Shown: in pieces, positions 5,085-7,913 of the stretch
How positions within the stretch are numbered: position 1 is the first letter of the stretch
How the letters are laid out: every line of letters starts with the position of its first letter
Source: DASZVN01 sp035547055
Lineage (GTDB): Bacteria > Pseudomonadota > Alphaproteobacteria > Rhizobiales > Methylopilaceae
Reading direction: 5' to 3'
NCBI GenBank assembly: GCA_035547055.1
Contig: DASZVN010000091.1
Location: forward strand, 1 to 7,913
DNA length: 7,913 bases
Made by a program: the position numbers and the translations under genes
Notes under the pieces: generated by a model
Told to the model about the DNA's origin: nothing
What the model saw: the letters and a program-made list of their open reading frames with translations, nothing else
The model's database searches: none

Positions 5085-5969
5085 TTACGCCGCGGCGGCG
5101 GGGCGGACCGCAGGGCGCCAGTCGGCAACGCTCAATTCCGGCTCGACCGACCAGCGGCCGACCCGCTTCGGCTCCCAGGCGTGCCGGCGCAGGATCGCGA
5201 GGAACTCGTCGCGCGGCATCTCGTGGAAGCCGAGGCTCGTGAGATGGGGGGTCGGAAACTTGGCATCCCGGAGCACGAAGCCCCAATGCGCGAGGTGGCA
5301 GTGCAGGGTCGCGACCGCGATCTTCGAGGCGTCGCGGACGAAGGAGAACTGCGACTCGCCGAAGAACACGTCGCCCGCAGCGAGCCCGTAGAGCCCGCCG
5401 ACGAGGTCGCCGGTCTCGTCCCACACCTCGACCGAATGGGCATGGCCGAGGCGGTGCAGGCGCCAGAACGCCCGCATCACCCTGGGCGTCACCCAGGTCA
5501 GCGGCGGCCGGCCCTCGCGCGGCACCGCGCAGGAGCGCATGACGGCGGCAAAGTCGTGGTCGAAGGTGACGCGATACCTGGCCTTGCGGATCAGGCGCCG
5601 GAGGTTCGATTCGATATGCGCCTCCTCGGGGCGCAGCACGGCGCGGACGTCGGGGCTCCACCATTTCGACGGGCCGATATGGCAGAACGGGAACATGCCC
5701 GAGCGGTAGGCATCGAGCATGAACTCCGGATCAAGGCTTCCGCCGGCCCCGACCAGGCCCCCGCGGCGGAACCGGCCGCGCGGCGGCATCGCCGGCTGCG
5801 CCGAACGGTCGCCGAGCGCCGCGCGCGCCGTCAGGCCGAGCACCTCGGGCAGCAGCGCAATCCGCCGCGCCCGCAGCGCATAGGCCGTGCCGAGCCCCCA
5901 GCGCCGCGCCTTGGCTGCCAACTCCTCGTGGAACTGCGGCTCTTCCTGGCGCGGAACGGGGGCATGCAT
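5085..5969 (-). CDS. aat: Variant leucyl/phenylalanyl-tRNA-protein transferase
   Basis: Aat adds Leu or Phe from charged tRNA to proteins with N-terminal Arg or Lys, marking them for ClpAP degradation (bacterial N-degron pathway, cytoplasm). The 294-residue protein carries the family core: DAYRSGMFPF (86-95), WWSPDVRAVL (103-112), TWVTPRVMRAF (158-168), LGHAHSVEVWD (174-184), LVGGLYGLAAGDVFFGESQF (189-208) and DASK (213-216). It departs from the E. coli type in several ways. GESMF is GESQF, and the D-C-Q triad (Asp186/Gln188 in E. coli) is D235-A-K237. There is a basic N-terminal extension of about 70 residues. I recall similar variants in other Rhizobiales, annotated with the same name. Activity on the usual substrates is therefore inferred, not certain. 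The start is the ATG at 5969 with GGAAAG eight bases upstream. It is the first of three minus-strand genes and divergent from the ThDP enzyme. Confidence 0.85.
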   Translation of the reverse strand: MHAPVPRQEEPQFHEELAAKARRWGLGTAYALRARRIALLPEVLGLTARAALGDRSAQPAMPPRGRFRRGGLVGAGGSLDPEFMLDAYRSGMFPFCHIGPSKWWSPDVRAVLRPEEAHIESNLRRLIRKARYRVTFDHDFAAVMRSCAVPREGRPPLTWVTPRVMRAFWRLHRLGHAHSVEVWDETGDLVGGLYGLAAGDVFFGESQFSFVRDASKIAVATLHCHLAHWGFVLRDAKFPTPHLTSLGFHEMPRDEFLAILRRHAWEPKRVGRWSVEPELSVADWRPAVRPAAAA

Positions 5970-6129
5970 GGCGGGTCTTTCCGGGGGGCGGGCGGCGCGT
6001 CTCGGGATCCGGCCCTGCCCTCGTCACCGTCCGTTCTAGGCGCTGTCGATTAAGAATCTGCTCGGCCTGTTGCGGACAAATCGGCCACGGCGATTAACCG
6101 CGCGTTCACCACGATGCGGCCGCTCGTCG

Positions 6130-6157
6130 TCGGGTGCGGCCAATGCCCGCCACCCGA
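6130..6157 (+). promoter_or_regulatory. Inverted repeat in the leader of the ThDP enzyme gene
   Basis: TCGGGTG (6130-6136) pairs with CACCCGA (6151-6157), and CGG (6137-6139) with CCG (6147-6149) after one bulged base, leaving a seven-base loop. It lies in the middle of the 250-base divergent spacer (5970-6219) between aat and the ThDP enzyme gene. It could be an operator or an mRNA hairpin; nothing in the sequence identifies a partner. The rest of this spacer shows no ORF or RNA gene I can support. It contains the plus-strand ribosome-binding site GGAGG (6208-6212), and its AT-richest stretch (about 6046-6098) is where promoters for both genes would be expected. Confidence 0.3.
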
Positions 6158-6219
6158 TGACAGCAGCGCGAAGATGGGATACGCCGACGCCCGGTGACGG
6201 TCCTGTCGGAGGCACGACG

Positions 6220-7913
6220 ATGAAGGCGAACGCCGCGATCGCGGAAATCCTGAAGCGCGAGGGTGTGGAGATCCTGTTCGCCTACCCGCGCAACGCGGTG
6301 ATCGAGCCGGCCTCCAAGCTCGGCATCCGTCCGATCATCGTGCGCCAGGAGCGCGTCGGCCTGCACATGGCGGACGCGATGTCGCGCCTGACGCGCGGCA
6401 AGAAGATGGGCGTGTTCGTCATGCAGCACGGGCCGGGCGCCGAGAACGCCTATGGCGGCGTCGCCCAGGCCTTCTCGGAGTCGGTGCCGGTGCTGGTGAT
6501 GCCGCAGGGCTACGCGCGGCGGAACAGCTTCGTGCCGCGGAACTTCAACTCCACCGTCACCATGGCCCATGTCGCCAAGCACGCCGAGCCTCTGTCGTCC
6601 GGCGCCGAGGTGCCGAACGTGATGCGCCGCGCCTTCCATCTGCTGCGGAACGGCCGCGGCGGACCGGTGGTGGTCGAGCTGCCCTACGACACGGTCGGCG
6701 AGGAGGTCGCCGAGCCGCTGAACTACACGCCCGCCATCCCGGTGCGCTACGGGCCCGACGCCGAGTCCGTCGCCCGCGCCGCGAAGCTCCTGGTCAAGGC
6801 GTCGCGCCCGGTGATCTATGCCGGGCAGGGGGTGCACTGGGCCGCCGCCTATGACGAGCTCCGCGCGCTCGCCGAGCTTCTCGCCGCCCCGGTCTGCACC
6901 AGCCTCCCGGGCAAGAGCGCCTTCGACGAGACCCATCCGCTCGCGCTCGGCGCCGGCGGCGCCGCCTATTCGGCGACCTTGCCGCACTTCCTCGGCAAGG
7001 CCGACGTGATCTTCGGCATCGGCTGCTCGTTCACCGAGACCGGCTTCGGCTTCGGCATGGACCCGAAGAAGACCTATATCCACGCGACCATCGACCCGAG
7101 CGACATCGGCAAGCAGCTTCCCTGCGCGGCGCCGCTCGTCGGCGACGCCAAGCTGACGCTGCAGGCGATGATCGCGGCCTGCCAGGACCTCCTGAAGGGC
7201 AAGGTCCGGAGCCGCACGTCGATCGAGCGCGAGATCCGCCAGGTCGAGGCGACCTGGATGAAGGAGTGGCTGCCGAAGCTGACCTCCGAGTCGGCGCCGC
7301 TCAGCCCCTATCGCGTGCTGTGGGAATTGCAGCGCACCGTCGACATCGACAACACCATCATCACCCACGATGCCGGCAGCCCGCGCGACCAGCTCACCCC
7401 GTTCTGGAAGTCGACCGTGCCGCAGAGCTATATCGGCTGGGGCAAGTCGACCCAGCTCGGCTACGGCCTCGGCCTCGCGATGGGCGCCAAGCTCGCCTGC
7501 CCGGACAAGCTCTGCATCAACGTGTGGGGCGACGCCGCGATCGGCTTCACCGGCATGGACTTCGAGACCGCCGCGCGCGAGCGCATCCCGATCCTCTCGA
7601 TCCTCCTCAACAACGGCGCGATGGCGATCGAGCTCAACGTGATGCCCGAGGCGACGAAGCGCTTTCAGGCGACCGCCATTACCGGCAACTACGCCGAGTT
7701 CGCGAAATCGCTCGGCGGCTACGGCGAGCGGGTGACCCAGCCGGGCGACATCGCCGCCGCCATCCGCCGCGGCATCGCGCAGACCAGGAAGGGCGTGCCG
7801 GTGCTGCTCGAGTTCATCACCGAGCAGGAGACGGTGTCCTCGCGCCCGGCCGCGGACTACATGGAAAAGGCGGCCACCGCTCCGGCCCGCCGCCCTGCGC
7901 CGGCCAAGGCCGC
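6220..7913 (+). CDS. ThDP-dependent enzyme, acetolactate synthase-like large subunit (partial, 3' end outside window)
   Basis: The frame runs 564 codons from the ATG at 6220 to the window edge without a stop. GGAGG sits seven bases before the start. The order is that of the acetohydroxyacid synthase/benzoylformate decarboxylase superfamily. The N-terminal pyrimidine-binding domain contains the cofactor-activating glutamate E44 in VRQERVGLHMADAMSR and the loop MQHGPGAENAYGGVAQAFSE. The central domain has RPVIYAGQGV. The C-terminal pyrophosphate-binding domain has WGDAAIGFTG (436-445) and LLNNGAM (462-468), where Mg and ThDP bind. The usual GDG is GDA here. The final residues are Ala/Pro-rich (AATAPARRPAPAKA), which suggests the end is near. 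Proteins of this type are annotated in Bradyrhizobium only as 'thiamine pyrophosphate-requiring protein'. No small regulatory subunit or pathway partner is visible, so I would not call it IlvB; the substrate is unknown. Confidence 0.88.
   Translation, partial: MKANAAIAEILKREGVEILFAYPRNAVIEPASKLGIRPIIVRQERVGLHMADAMSRLTRGKKMGVFVMQHGPGAENAYGGVAQAFSESVPVLVMPQGYARRNSFVPRNFNSTVTMAHVAKHAEPLSSGAEVPNVMRRAFHLLRNGRGGPVVVELPYDTVGEEVAEPLNYTPAIPVRYGPDAESVARAAKLLVKASRPVIYAGQGVHWAAAYDELRALAELLAAPVCTSLPGKSAFDETHPLALGAGGAAYSATLPHFLGKADVIFGIGCSFTETGFGFGMDPKKTYIHATIDPSDIGKQLPCAAPLVGDAKLTLQAMIAACQDLLKGKVRSRTSIEREIRQVEATWMKEWLPKLTSESAPLSPYRVLWELQRTVDIDNTIITHDAGSPRDQLTPFWKSTVPQSYIGWGKSTQLGYGLGLAMGAKLACPDKLCINVWGDAAIGFTGMDFETAARERIPILSILLNNGAMAIELNVMPEATKRFQATAITGNYAEFAKSLGGYGERVTQPGDIAAAIRRGIAQTRKGVPVLLEFITEQETVSSRPAADYMEKAATAPARRPAPAKA

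Noticed and set aside
4944..6053. A 369-codon plus-strand frame opposite aat
   Set aside because: Antisense of a well-supported Aat-family gene and without motifs of its own.
6070..6098. Possible promoter TTGCGG, 17-base spacing, ATTAAC before the ThDP enzyme gene
   Set aside because: The -10 match is weak, and such pairs arise by chance; I could not support it without transcription data.
6106..7368. A 420-codon minus-strand frame opposite the ThDP enzyme
   Set aside because: Antisense shadow; the plus-strand frame has ThDP motifs and a good ribosome-binding site.
1..7913. A new defence system, phage, CRISPR array or secondary-metabolite cluster
   Set aside because: No nuclease, helicase, toxin, integrase, transposase, repeat-spacer array or biosynthetic enzyme set is visible; the repeats are dispersed palindromes, not regularly spaced arrays.

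Overview
The window is very GC-rich chromosomal DNA from an alphaproteobacterium, most likely of the Rhizobiales (Hyphomicrobiales). The placement rests on codon use, on the protein types (short NAD kinase, variant Aat, a Bradyrhizobium-like ThDP enzyme) and on three kinds of short dispersed palindromic repeat that I recognise from Rhizobiales genomes. It is a housekeeping/accessory border region. I see no phage, transposase, CRISPR array, tRNA or rRNA.

Layout, left to right: half of a dispersed repeat (9-36); an NAD kinase gene on the minus strand whose last third is in a different frame (52-820); a divergent cutA (880-1200); an inverted-repeat element (1208-1302) between the convergent cutA and btuB; btuB, a TonB-dependent cobalamin receptor (minus, 1331-3298); its leader with a cobalamin riboswitch (about 3381-3620); a Wzx/MATE-like polysaccharide flippase (minus, 3653-4984 or longer); an 80-bp palindromic repeat (4982-5061); a variant leucyl/phenylalanyl-tRNA-protein transferase (minus, 5085-5969); a 250-bp divergent intergenic region; and a ThDP-dependent enzyme of the acetolactate-synthase superfamily (plus, 6220 to beyond the window end).

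The clearest functional unit is riboswitch plus btuB: cobalamin binding to the leader should shut off synthesis of the outer-membrane B12 receptor. Two features of this leader stand out. A Rhizobiales-type dispersed palindrome is built into a peripheral arm of the aptamer. The btuB ribosome-binding site is exactly complementary over 10 nt to the conserved CCCCCGCAAC segment of the aptamer and lies in the loop of a predicted hairpin, which suggests direct translational control. The other genes do not form an obvious pathway. aat, the flippase and btuB share a strand, but a palindrome separates the first two and a possible terminator plus the riboswitch separate the last two.

Other points to check are the nadK frameshift (a real lesion or a sequence error in a normally essential gene), the replacement of a catalytic Gln by Lys in the Aat-like protein, and the dispersed repeat that can be read in frame as the N-terminus of the flippase. 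Most other long open frames in the window are shadows caused by the base composition.
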